NCBI RefSeq assembly: GCF_000151315.2
Contig: NW_011887292.1
Coordinates: forward strand, 1,033,534 to 1,097,533
DNA length: 64,000 nucleotides
Source: Capsaspora owczarzaki ATCC 30864
Taxonomy: Eukaryota; Opisthokonta; Filasterea
Direction of reading: 5' to 3'
Part shown: one piece after another, positions 10,392 through 22,200 of the stretch
Numbering within the stretch: the stretch's first letter is position 1
Layout: each line of letters starts with the position of its first letter
Made by a program: the position numbers and the translations under genes
The notes under the pieces: generated by a model
Database searches by the model: none
What the model was told of the DNA's origin: nothing
Seen by the model: the letters and a program-made list of their open reading frames with translations, nothing else

Positions 10392-13300
10392 TCATGCAAT
10401 GGTGATTGTCCAGTCATGGGCAATGTTGACACCGGGCTTCTTGATGGTGAGTTGCGACAGAGCAGCGTCAAACACAAAGTTGAGGCTGCGGGGCGCTTCC
10501 TTGCCTTCCTGGAATGTGACGGAGGTCGGTTGGCTTCGGTAGCCGTAGACAACAACACGCTCGACCCACTCGGAGGTCTTGTGCAGGTCGGGCCTGGAGG
10601 CAACGCCGCCAGTGACACCGGCCGTCGAAGTGAGCACCTGGTTGGCGAACGTGAACTGACGGAAGAGGTAGGCACCTTCCGTGTAGGAGAACGAGTGGCC
10701 GTCGTCCAAGTACAGGGTGCCCGACGCCGATTTCTAATCAAAACCAAACAATAATGAAACGCCAAAGCAAGCAGGAGACAGTTGAAAAAAAGTGAGCGGG
10801 GTTGACGCTGCAGAAAACGCAAAAGAGCACAAACTTTCAGACTCGCTGGCTCATACCGATTGATCCAGGGCAACGTAGAGGGTGAAGGGATCAGCGGTCA
10901 TCAAAGCAGTGCTGCGGCGAACACGCATCTTGCGCGGCACAATGGAGCCACCGCGTTGGAAGACGGGCAGCCGTTCGAGCGGGGCCGGAATGGTCTGGGT
11001 GGCAGGGGCACTGTGACGGGTGCCGGTCTCCACGTTGTACCACGGCTGATCGCCAGGGAAGTACACGTTGACGGTTGTGGCGCCGGCGCTGGTGACGGGC
11101 TTGACGAGGATGTCACGGCCGACCAGGAACTGATCGTCCATGGCAAACGTGCTCTCGTCCGAGGGGTATTCCATCCATAGTGGCCTGTCGGTAAAAGCAG
11201 TCGACAGCAATGGGAGAAAGATGAGCGACGCCGAATTGTTGCCAAAGCAAAGCACTCAAAATCGGAACGAACGCCCGACAAAAAACAACGCAAAGTCCCA
11301 TAATGTGCATACCGCATGATGGGCATGCCCTTCACGGCAGCGTTGTGGAACAGCGTGTACCAGTACGGCAGGAACGAATAGCGGGCGCGGATGGCAGTGC
11401 GAATGTTGGTCATGACGGCCTCGCCGAACAGCCAAGGCTCACGGCGCTTGGTGTCAATGTGAGCGTGTCCGCGGAAGAAGGGCTGGAACGCGCCCACTTG
11501 GTACCAACGGGTAAGAAGCTCCGCGTCGGGGTTTCCAAAGAAGCCACCGACATCCGCTGTACATAGTGATAAGAATCGGGAACAGAGGGGGTGAGTGCGA
11601 GTATCAAACAAACACGGCAGCAACAATTTCACAAGCTGCACTTTCGTGAAAAGAGAAGACAAGACACAAAATTTGCAGAATGCACAAAACAAAAACAAAT
11701 AGAAACTCACCGCCAGCAAACGGCAGACCGGCAAGATTCATGGTCAGGAGCATCTTGGTCGAGTAGATGAGATGGTCCCAGGTGGCAGTGTTGTCGCCAG
11801 TCCAAATCGCGCCATAGCGTTGGGAGCCGGCAAAGAAGGCGCGCGTCAGGACGAACGGACGCTCAGTGTAGCCAGTGCGACGCGACAAACCGTCCGCCGT
11901 GGCCATTTGCTGGTAAAAGCCATACTGGTTGTGGACATGACGGTTTTCCCAGCCGCCGTGGTGGATGGCGTCCTTGGTGATGGTAATTTCGGGTCCGTTG
12001 AACACGGAGGGCTCGTTCATGTCGTTCCAGATGAAGAGGTTTTTGGTGGAGCCAACGTACCTGTCCTCGGAGAACAGGTCAGACCACCAGTTGCGGTTGG
12101 AGGGGCGCAAAAAGTCAATCCAGGACGACGAGCCGGGCCAGCACCAGCCCTCGTAGTCGGACGTGCCGTCGGCCTTCTTGACGTACAGGCCCTGTTCCTC
12201 AGCTTCCGAGTGCACCCAGTAGTTTGCCTCGCGCTTGATGTGCGGATCAACGATGGTGACCATCTTGTGGCCCTTGCTGGCAAGGCGATCTTGCATGCGC
12301 TTGGAGTCGGGGAACTTTTTCGCGTCCCAGGTCAGGTACTTTTTGCCGTCCGTGTGCTCAATGTCGAGCCAGAGCACGTCGTACGGAATGTCGTTGGCAT
12401 CAAAGCCGGCATCCACGTTCGCCACGTCATCCTCGTCGTTGTAGTTCCAGCGGCATTGGTGGTAGGCAATCGAGAACATTGGCGGGAGCGCGGGCACGCC
12501 CGTCAGCTGCGAGTACTGACGGAAGATGGACGGGACGCGGGGTCCAGTCAGGATGAACAAGTCAATGATGCCGGCTTCCGAAATCCAATGCGTGTCCACG
12601 CGGGGCTCGCTCGAGTCCGACTTGAGGCCAGACTTGACGAGGTTGGCGAGACGGCCGAGCGTGCCAGTCGCGTCCTGGCCGACAGGGCCCTGGGCGTTGC
12701 TGACGTCAATCCACGTCTCTGCGGCATTCATCCAAAAGACACCAGTCGAGTGTGTAGCGGCATGGGCCACCATAAACGGGATGCTTCCGTACAGCGCCAT
12801 CGGGTTGTCCAGCTCGTACTCGAACACGTCGAGATTGAACAGGCGATAGGGGTCCGACGAGATGCCGTCGCCCTTGGTGGGCTTGAGCGCCGTGGGCGAA
12901 GCGTGCTCGGGAATGCCAAACACATGCTTGACGCCGGGGAAGGAAATGTCAAGACCAATCGACTCGGGGCCGTTCGGCTTGGAGTCTGTCCACGTCTTGA
13001 AGGTTTCCTCCCAGGCACCGGCCTGTTCGTTTTCAGTGCTGATTTTGGCGGTTTGAGTGTCCGGGGGGGGGCGGCGCGCGGGGAACAGAGGCAACAGTGA
13101 GCAAGTTTGGCGACAAATCATGCAGGGTGATCACAAAACGATCACACAAGTCCCGCCAAACACCATCCACTGCTGTAACAGCATTTGTCCTCTTCCTCCC
13201 GCCTCTCCTCAACTACTCCAACAACAACAACAACAACAACCAAGAAAAACGCTTACCGGTCACGCAAATGCTCAAAGTTCATCAATCCGCGGCCGTTCAG

Positions 13301-13974
13301 GGTCACAATGACACGATCGTCAGTCACGACATCAAGACGGAACGGGGCCAACGTCAGGACTGCAGCGTGCTTGCCTTGACGGATGGTAATCACGTTCGCG
13401 CCCTGGGCTGCAGCAGCATCCTGCTCCAAGGGGGTCTCGCGAAGCTCGAGCAGGACGTCCTTGACCTCGTAGCGGGGCTTGCGGGGCGCCTTCTCGTTGA
13501 CCTTGACGCGGAAGATGGAGTTTGCAATGCCAGACACCTGCAGCGTCAGGACGACGTTGTCGCGGGTGTTGAGGATGTCTGCCGTCAGCTGGCCGTCCTT
13601 GAACGCGACCGAGCTCGAAACGACGGTAAAGTGCGAGTTGCCCGGCTCCAAGTTGCGATTGCGTCTGCGGTGCACAGCAGAAAATTGGCACACAACAAAA
13701 AAGTGAGGCGGGGTATGGTTTTGTGAGGCGGGGTATGGTTTTGGCGTGAGCAAGTCGAGCGAGTGAGTGAGTGGACGGGAGGAGCTAGAGAAGCTTGAGA
13801 TCTCTCTCCACCGTTGACAGCCCAGAGGGGGAGGGGGTCATGCGAGTGGTGTCACACATACGCGCAGAACGAGGACTGATCGCATTTCTTAAAGTTGTTG
13901 CGGTCGACTGCCAGCGACACGGTGCTGCAGAGACAGAGCAGCGCGACGAGCGCCAGCGCCAGCCTCGTCTGCAT
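10392..13974 (-). CDS. GANAB: Glucosidase II alpha subunit (GH31, ER)
   Basis: Six exons: 13974-13862, 13664-13257, 13038-11711, 11556-11313, 11184-10857, 10733-10392, giving 920 aa. A signal peptide ([20 protein letters not shown]) is followed by [15 protein letters not shown], as in animal [35 protein letters not shown] (nucleophile Asp near 514) and [12 protein letters not shown] (acid/base Asp near 589) are all present. The order [18 protein letters not shown] and [10 protein letters not shown] continues to the end. The enzyme trims the inner glucoses of N-glycans in the ER with a beta subunit, feeding the calnexin cycle. Unlike neutral alpha-glucosidase C or plant apoplastic GH31 enzymes, the GANAB-specific N-terminus is kept. 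No ER retention signal is expected on the alpha chain, and none is seen. Length matches the family (about 940). Confidence 0.95.
13703..13742. repeat. 20-bp perfect direct duplication
   Basis: The 20-bp unit gtgaggcggggtatggtttt occurs twice head to tail (13703-13722 and 13723-13742) within the first intron of the glucosidase II gene. It looks like a recent small tandem duplication. Confidence 0.85.
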
Positions 13975-15416
13975 CGAAAAAAAAAAAAGAAGAAAAAGAA
14001 GAAAAAGAAAAAAAAGAAAGAAACAAAGGAGTGAGGCAGAATCTCAGAGATGGTTATGGATTTGTGAAAATCAAACGAAGGGAACGGGAGAAGCACGAGG
14101 CTCAGGCGATCGTGGATGTTGGGTGTTGGTTTGCTGTGAAACTGCAGAGAGTGGCGGGGTTTGGGTTTGAGTTGTTCACCTCCACCCCCTCCACTTCCAT
14201 TGACAATCATGCTGTAGTTTTTGCATCTGAGACTTCCATCTGAGACTTCCATCTGAGACTTCCATCTGAGACTTCCACTCCCCCTTTCTTCTCCCGCTGA
14301 TTCAGTTTTCAATTTTTTTCGGTTGGTACCACACAAAAATCGTTTCGTTGTCTTGTGGATTTTTGGGTGTGGATTCGAAGACGCGGGGTCTGGCTGAAAA
14401 GTCGGGGTGTCGCTCCTTCTGCATCGACTCCGTTGACGCAACCAGCTGCACAGACCCTCCACCACACCCAAACACCGATCGGCAGCCGGGGTTGTCGCAC
14501 AGGAAGCGGCGGCGGGCGGTCGGAGAGGGAGACTTGTTTTTTGGCGAGAGAAGGGGCCTTTTTTTTTTTTTTTTTTTTTTCTTTCTGTCTTCCGTTTCGT
14601 TCGGGTGCTATCAGAAGGGGGATGACTTTTCCCGGTTCACCGTTCTCATTCATCGTTTTTTGGTCAAGTGGGGGCGTTGTTCAGCCACTCGCCTCTCCCA
14701 CAACCTTCTTTTTGGAGGGCTGCCGTTTATCTCGGTGCGCAATCCCAAATCCGCTGCCATGCTTCTCTCCCCCCCCCACCTTTTCGCACACACCAGCCTG
14801 CCCATTCGACCACACACACCCTTACTACTCACTCCCACCATGCTCCTTCGCTGGTCGTCCGCGCCCCCCCCCCGCGCTCTTGCTGGGCTCGGTTGGAGCT
14901 GCCTTTTTGACCGTCCTGCGCTTATTTTTTATTTTTTATTTTTATTTTTATTTTTTATTTTTATGATTTTTTAATTTTTTTTTTTTTGGTTTGTAGCGTA
15001 AAACGTTACGTTCCAGCCGCATCGAGTGCAGGACAACAGACGGGGGACTCTGTCGGAGCGAAAGAGTGATGCCTGTCAGACAGGGCGTATGGGTGTGTGG
15101 GCAGGCGGGAGGTGGGTGCAGCGGTGTGAGTGACTCTCCCATTGCCCTTTCTTTCCCTTCCACTGGCTGCTGCTTCTGCCGTGGCTGCCGCGAGACCCTC
15201 TGAGCCAGTCCCCGATCGACGCTGCACACTCGTGACACCTCTGCATCTGCTCTACCGTGACTCGATTCTGCGCGTCTCTTGTGCGGGCAGCGCCATCGAC
15301 CACAACAAATGCATCTGCTTTCACCTCCCTCCCTCCCCCACTCGCTCGGCTTGCTTTCTCACTCACTCGTTGTGACTCTCGTCTCTGCCCTGCTTGCAGA
15401 TCTACACTGTCCGAGA
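13975..15416. other. 1.4-kb divergent intergenic region
   Basis: Lies between the divergent glucosidase II and Gln-rich protein starts. It is low-complexity DNA: an A/G run at 13977-14035, a four-copy 13-bp repeat, a 21-nt T run near 14560, C runs near 14770 and 14865, and TTTTTA repeats near 14925-14990. No coding region with family similarity was seen. A strong splice acceptor (ccctgcttgcag, ending at 15399) lies just before the ATG at 15417, so a non-coding 5' exon of the Gln-rich gene probably lies here. Confidence 0.5.
14225..14276. repeat. Four copies of a 13-bp tandem repeat
   Basis: The unit atctgagacttcc is repeated exactly four times (14225-14237, 14238-14250, 14251-14263, 14264-14276) in the intergenic region. 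It is a candidate minisatellite; no role is evident. Confidence 0.9.
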
Positions 15417-17841
15417 ATGACCGATCAACCGGGCGCAGACCAGCTGCAACGCCCGATNNNNNNNNNNNNNNNNNNNNNNNNNNNNNNNNNNNNNNNNNNN
15501 NNNNNNNNNNNNNNNNNNNNNNNNNNNNNNNNNNNNNNNNNNNNNNNNNNNNNNNNNCCGGCATCACCAGCAGCTTCAGCTTCAGCCTCTGCCTCTGGAG
15601 ATGAATTGCATGGCCAGGCCCAGCAACCGACAACACAACAGTCGACGCGAGCCGTCACACCCGATCCACAAATCCCCGTTGATCCCACCCACTTGCCCGG
15701 CTTGCAGCAACACACTCTGCAAATGCAGCAGCAGCAGCAGCAACAGCACCAACAGCAGCAACAGCACCAATCACAACAACACTCGACACAACCATCACCT
15801 CAGCCGATTCTACCACAACCGATCGAAAGCGCAAAGCAAAAGCCGCTGCGAAAAGCCTCCGACTCTGCTCGACCAATACTGCCAGCCCCTCCAACACAAG
15901 CGAGCGCACCCATTTCTGCAGCACCTGGGGCTCCGGCAACAGATAAGCAACCTTACAGCCAAGCACCCCAGTCGCAATACCTCTCCGAGGCAGAGCTGCA
16001 CGCGCTGCACCAGCCTGGACCGCTACATCCGCGTCCGCCAGCCCTGTCGCAGCAAAATCAAATGAGCGTGTTTTCTTATGCTCCGGCGTACGGCCAGCAT
16101 CAACAGCAAGCCCCAGTTTCGGGTCAACAAGTGGTGCAGCCGACCGCGTTCGGTCCACCACCGATCGGTTTCAACCGTGCTTCGTCACGGCAGCCGTCCC
16201 CGACACCCAGCCGGCCGCAGTCGCCCCCGATGCAGCAACAGCAACTGCAGCAGCAGCTCGCAAATGTTTCTCAACCCCCTCTGCATCAAGGCATGCTGCC
16301 ACCGCAACCGCAGCCACTTCAGGGCCCCCAGGTCATGCAGCAGCCTCCCCCGCCTCATGGTTTCCAAGCTGTGGACGCGTATGCGGCTGCACCACCAGCT
16401 CCCCAGTTTGCAGGCCAGGAGCATCAGGTTCTGTATCCCGTCGCTTTCAATCCCCAGCAGCTTCAACAGCAAACTGCTCCGCCACCACACTTTGTCGACC
16501 CGACACAGCAACCGCAACAGCAAGGTGTTTATTATGTCTCGGCTCCTCCTGGCGCTCCTGACGGCTACATGTCTGCTGGATACGCCCAACCCGGTCAGTA
16601 CGTCGACCCCTCCTTGATACAGCAGCAGCAGGAAGGGTATGTGTATCACGGGATGATGACTCTCGAGCAGCAGCAGCAGCAGCAGCAAGTCCAGCTTCAA
16701 CAGCAGCACGCGCTTGCCGCGCAATCGCAACCACCAATGCCCGAGCAGCTCCAGTCACAACCGTTGCAAGCACAAGCACTACCGCCACAATACCCACCAC
16801 CACTACAGCAACAGCAACAACAACAACAACAACAACAACAACTGCAGCAATCACCCTCCCAGATGCAACAACCACAGCCCCAACAAGAGCAGCAATTTGT
16901 GCCATACGACGCGCACGACCAACATCAATACCAGCAACAGCAACAGGCGTTTCACACTCAACAGCAGCAACTGTCTGCACCCGACACGTCTTCGTCTGCC
17001 AGCGATGCGAGCAGCGACTATGCAGCCTCTGGGCCGGTTGCCAGCGGGCCCACGCACCCCAACTCTGGATCTATCTTCCGTGGATTCAAGCGCCATCATT
17101 TCGACACAGAGGAGCAAGAGCTTTCGCTCGAAACAATCAAGCACTACATTGATCCTCGCGACGTTCCTTCCGAGGAGCAGTCCTGGTACTCTCAGCAGCG
17201 CTCCCTCCCGTTGCCGAGTCTCCTCGTGCAGCCGCATACAATGGAGTCCCTCTCGCTGCGGGACTGGCCGGCGCTGTTGCGGTGCCTTCGTGAGCTTTCC
17301 AACACGGAGCGTCTCGCCAGCCAGGCATTCGCCTCTCTCGCAGGTGGCGCTGGGCTTCAACTTCCCGCCAAGCTTGCCAAGAACCCCGAGGTGGCGGCAG
17401 AGTGGAATGTCATGCAAGAATATCTGACGGTAGGTGTTTGTTCGAGTGTTGGGTTGGTGCTGATTTGCCGGTTTTTTTTTTAACTTGTCTCTCACGGAAT
17501 GCAACCAAAAATTTGGTTGACAGCGATGCACCGAGCGCGAGAACAGCGTCACACAGGTTTTAAGCGCAGTTGAGCGGCGACTGTTGGACGTCGTTACGCT
17601 GCGTGATCAAATTCATGATGCCATTTCAGACATTAAGGAGGGCCGCGCACCCCTGCTCCCCGAACGCAGCGAGTCCGTGTCTCCAATGCAGCCAGCCACG
17701 TACCTCGAGGAGGGACTATCGTTCGCTCGTGAGGGCGATGACGAGGATGGCGAGGACACTCAGGATGTTTTGTATCCCAGTTACCCTAGCGAGGATTCCC
17801 TGCAGCATGCCGCAGATTCGCTGGACTCTGAGAGCGCATAG
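15417..17841 (+). CDS. Gln/Pro-rich protein of unknown function, interrupted by assembly gap
   Basis: Two coding exons, 15417-17429 and 17524-17841 (about 776 codons counting the gap). The ATG at 15417 follows a good acceptor, so a 5' UTR intron is likely. Exon 1 contains the 100-N gap, whose true length is unknown, so frame continuity across it is not proven. Residues after the gap are dominated by poly-Gln blocks, with Pro, Ser and Ala. The last 240 residues are ordinary sequence: FRGFKRHHFDTEEQELSLET, a Leu-rich stretch (LRDWPALLRCLRELSNTERL) and an acidic end (REGDDEDGEDTQDV). Exon 2 encodes a probable amphipathic helix (VTQVLSAVERRLLDVVTLRD). I do not recognise a domain. Gln-rich composition suggests a transcriptional or RNA-associated factor, but that is only a guess. 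Confidence 0.65.
15458..15557. other. Assembly gap (100 N)
   Basis: Exactly 100 Ns inside the first coding exon of the Gln-rich gene. A round number normally marks a gap of unknown size between contigs. The flanks are Gln/Ser-coding low-complexity DNA, which probably caused the break. Confidence 0.99.
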
Positions 17842-18083
17842 TCGTGAGCATCGCTGCTTCGACTTGCTGTATTCTTAACACCCTCTCTCTCCCCCCGTCA
17901 GCTGACTTTATCGCTTTTAGTCATCTTTGTGTGCTTGTCATTTTCATGAATGATAAAATTCATTGTCAAATTGGATACATCTAAGCTCTAATCAAGCTTG
18001 CTCGTCATCGCACCCGAAAATTGCCTGTACACGCCCCGTTGGCTTGTTGTTTGCCGTGCACGGGAAAACGGCGTGCCATTGCG

Positions 18084-18993
18084 TTAGTTGGGCTGAACAA
18101 AAAGAAAAGGCAACATGGTGTCAGACGATCATTTGACCATTTTGTATCATCAGAGCTATCATAAACATCACAAATATCTGGACGGATGGACGCCGAACTT
18201 ACACAGTTGGGATCCTTCTGGTCCAGAACGGCAGGGGCATATGCAGGATCCGTCTCGTCGCCCATCGATCCCACCCAGTTGTGAGGACCCATTCCGTTCT
18301 TCTTGGGTGGCTCGTTAATGGAGCGGCCAGTGCTGTGAAGGCATGTTTCGATCGAAACAAAACAAAAAAGTGAGCGTTTTGACCAGCAGCGTTCATTTTT
18401 GCTTTGTTTCGCTGGGAACAGATTGCGTAGTTGAAATTCGCACTCAATCACTCTGCATGACGATGACAGCGTGGGAGTCGGCCGAGCTCATTCTCCAACG
18501 CCACAAGCATGAAGGACTTGTTCTCCATCAACGATAGTGATTCGATCACAGCACATCCGAAATGCAATGGAAAAAATAAAATCCATCACATCAGAATGGG
18601 AACAGAAAAAAAATGCCGACAAGTCCGTCCTTCTGCTTTGGCTTGGCTGGGGGACAAGTAAGAACAAGCGACACAGACTGCCATTTATGCCAACCAAACT
18701 GCATCAGCAACCGAGTCACAACAAGAAGCAGCCGTCCACGAGCAAAGCGAATCGCAATCGACGAAGAGTTAAAATGTTGTTGATTCATGTTTGAATGAAC
18801 AAGAACGAAAAAACAAAAAAGCGAATTTTGTTGTTGATATTTGCGTCATCAGAACGCCCCGCTGTTGCTGTGTGTCGCGCTCGTCTCGATGACACACAAT
18901 AAGGGTAACAAAGATGCACCAAATTGGCAGATAGTATTACCCAGAGTGGCGATCCTTGCGAACGGGTTCAACTTCAGAGGTCGGCTTGGTCAT
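18084..18993 (-). CDS. Minimal SERBP1/Stm1 (HABP4_PAI-RBP1)-type protein, 63 aa
   Basis: Three exons assembled by phase: 18993-18941, 18332-18203, 18092-18084. The protein is MTKPTSEVEPVRKDRHSG, then TGRSINEPPKKNGMGPHNWV, then an acidic stretch ending LDQKDPNCPN. The DRHSGTGR...KKxGxGxHNW core matches the HABP4/SERBP1/Stm1 family signature (DRHSGSDRS...KRGGSGSHNWG in animals). Those proteins bind mRNA and idle 80S ribosomes. Here only the core motif remains, without the long RGG or N-terminal regions of SERBP1. The last exon encodes just Pro-Asn-stop. An acceptor-like AACAG about 20 nt before the ATG hints at a 5' UTR intron. Intron 1 is 608 nt. The protein is too short to be found by ORF length alone; the exon set is inferred but the family motif spans the junction, which supports it. 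Confidence 0.72.
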
Positions 18994-19273
18994 TCTTGAG
19001 CTTGATTTCGCGCTGTTGTTTTTTGTTCTTGTGGGTACAAAAATCAAGCAATGAGCACAGTTCTGGTTATGGAAGGTGCCTGCCTTTTGATTCAACGAAA
19101 AGAATTATGGAGCATTGGTGAACGTTCATTGAAATTGCATTCAACACTCAAAAACACACACAAAAGCTGACCACAAAAATGCCACATTGGCCCCTTCACA
19201 CATCCACAGAATACTGTAGCACACGGCTACCACACCAACAACAAGCAAGGCAAAAACGTGCGCCTGTCATCAT

Positions 19274-22200
19274 TTAGGCCCAACCGGTGAACGTGCCAGC
19301 CGGGGCAGGTTGAACCGAGATCGGAGTCGGGGCGACTGGCGGCTTGATTTGACCGGCCTCGAGTTTGGCAAAGTCAATCTCCTTGAAGAAGGGGTGCTTG
19401 ATGATATCGGCCTCATCCACCGAGGCACCGAGGCGTTTGGTGGCGTCCTTCTCCAGCAACGCCTTGATTGCGGCCTTTGCGGTCTTGCCCAGCGAGTGGG
19501 GCAGGTACGGCTCCTCGTTGACAATCTGCATCAGGAGCAGCAGCAGCAGCAGCAGCAGGATGATTGGCAGTCAGTTATAAAATCCGTTTCAATCATTGCA
19601 GCTTGTCCCTGCTCAATCCACTTGCCTGATTGCGGAGGACACCAATATCGTCAGCAAAGAACGGAGGACGACCGACAAGCATCATGTACATGACAACACC
19701 TGAGGTCGGGGGGAGGACAACCGAGAGACAAGAACGCTTTAGCAACCGCGCACTTTCAAATATCGGGCAATTTCAAGTAGCGCGCAACCACAAACTGTGT
19801 GTGCAAATTGTCGTAACATACCCAAGCCCCACCAGTCCACAGTCTTGTCGAATGGCCTGTTTGCGACCATTTCAGGAGCCATGAAGCCGGGCGTACCAGC
19901 AAACGCAGCGCCGCGACCGCCCGCCGGAACACAAAGACCAAAGTCAATGACCTGTAATTGTTCCAGATGACGATGAGTGAGCAGTGGCGAAATTCGTGAA
20001 ACACGAGCAACACTTTTGACCATGCTCTACTGTCACTCCAGCAACAACCACAACAACAACAACCACAACAACAACAAAACCCAAACCCAAAACCCAAAAC
20101 CAAAGCAGCTCACCTTGACATTGCCAGCAGTGTCAAACATCAGGTTGTGGAGGGCAAGATCGCGGTAAATGATGCCTTGCTTGTGCAGGTAGCGAAGGGC
20201 GGCAGCAATCTGGCAGGCGTAGAAGCGACCGAGCTTCTCGGGGAACTTGTCCTCGGGACGGGTGGGGACCTTGAAAGAGCCACCGCCGAGGTACTCGAGA
20301 ATAAAGAAGGCATGCGAGGTCGTTTCGGTTGACGCAACAATGCGGCAAATGTTGGGATGGCGCAGCCGCTCAAAGCTGCGCTCGATGGCAATCTCGGGCG
20401 CGTTGGTGTCGTTCTTGGGCACAGTCTTGACGGCCACGTACTCCTTGTTGGACTTGCGCTGCGCAAGAGCCACCTTGCCGAACGAGCCCTCTCCAATCCA
20501 CTTGACAAACGAAAGGTCTGCAAAGAACGTATCGGCAGCACTGCGGCTCTCGGCAGCAAGCTTGGCGTCGTTTGCTGCACGCTGCTGCATTTCGGCCGCT
20601 TCGGCAGCTTCCTCGGCAGAGTCCTCGTGCACGTGAATGCCAAACTTGATGACCACCACGGAAATGTTGTCTTCCGAGCCGTAGAGGTAGGCCAGGTCGC
20701 GCAGCTTCTTGGCGGCAGAGACGGGGTCGGGCACAGAGCGCGCAATTTCGACGGCCAGCTCGTACGAGACAACGTCCCACAGACCATCGCAGGCAAGAAT
20801 GACAAACTCGTCCGCGGGCTGAATGTTGATGGCCTTCAGGAAGGGCTCGGGCGAAACGTACGGGTTGAGGTACGAGTCGCCGAACGCGCGGGTGGCAGCG
20901 AGAATGCCGTTGACACGGTCGTCGTCCGAGAAGAAGCCGCCCTGCGAGAGAATGCGGTTGCGTTCGACTTGGTTTTCGATCGAGTGCTTGGTCGTCAGCA
21001 GCTCGTACGTGTTGCCACCACGGCAGATGAGCGCCTCCGTGTCACCAATGTTGGCAGCAAAGAGTCGAACAACGCCGCTGTCCAGGCGCTGGAGGTACAC
21101 CACAGCACCCGTCGAGCCGCAGCGGTAGCCAGCTTCGCCAATGTCGCGGTTGGCGCACAGGAACGCCGATCGGAGCGCAGCCAGAGGGTCGGCATTGCCA
21201 AGGCGACCCAGTTCGTTTTCGATGGCGACCGGGAAGGACTTGGCGAGAATGTCGGCAACGTCGGGCCCAGAGTGACCGTCAAACACACCAAAGATGGCCT
21301 CAAACTCGTTGCCGCGGACACGGCGCATCTTGACCAAGGAATCTTCCATGCGCAGGCGTCGACCCATAATGTCTGCCGAGCCGTACGACCAGACGTCACC
21401 CAGCAGGTAGCCGCCAGCCTCGGTCTTCTTGGCGTGCGCGTCGGAAAGCCCGCGAACATTGGCCACTGCCTCGGCAGTGATGCGCTGGAGCGCGGTCGTG
21501 GCAAACTGGCCTTCCACCACCAGCTTGGTGTTGCCGCTGACATCGAGAAGCTCGAGCACGGGGAGCGCACGGACGGAGGCAGGGATGGCAGCCAAGCGGT
21601 TGCAGCCGAGATCAAGGTGAACGAGCGATTCGGGGAGCGGGGGCAAGTCGCGCAGCTTGTTCGAGTTGGCGAGCACGTACTTGAGCTTCTTGAGACGGTT
21701 GATGCTGCGGGGCAGCTCGGTGAGCTTGTTGCCTGCAACGTTCAGCGTGCCCAGCTCGGTCAGACGCGAAATGTTGCCCGACACGGCAGTCAGGCCGTTG
21801 TAGCTCACGTCGAGAATGCGAAGCTTGAGCATGCCCGTGATCTTGTCGACCTGAGCATCGTTGAGGCGATTTTGGCCGACATACAGCTCTTCGACGGCAT
21901 TGAGCTCGTCCGTGTCGGACAGCGCGGGCAATTCCGTCAGCATGTTGTTCGAGACGTTGAGCACGCGGGTCATGTAGCAGAACTTGAGCAGCTTGTCCGG
22001 GAGCTTTTGCAGACGGTTGTGCTGGACCTCAAAGATCTGGATGAGGCACTTGGCAAACTTTTCCGGGAGCACCTCGATCTGGTTGTACGCAGCGTACAGC
22101 CACTTGAGCGTGGGGATGGCAAAGATCTTGGCCGGGAGCGAGCGCAGCTGGTTGTTCTTGACAATGAGGGACTCGAGGTTGGGCAAGTCTCCGATGGCCT

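Noticed and set aside
11772-13100. A 442-codon plus-strand frame
   Set aside because: Antisense to the main glucosidase II exon, which is confirmed by catalytic motifs.
14225-14276. CRISPR-like direct repeats
   Set aside because: Four contiguous 13-bp units without spacers, in a eukaryotic intergenic region; a minisatellite.
14348-14974. Plus-strand frames of about 200 codons in the 13975-15416 intergenic region
   Set aside because: They run through T and C homopolymers and give Phe/Pro-rich nonsense with no family match.
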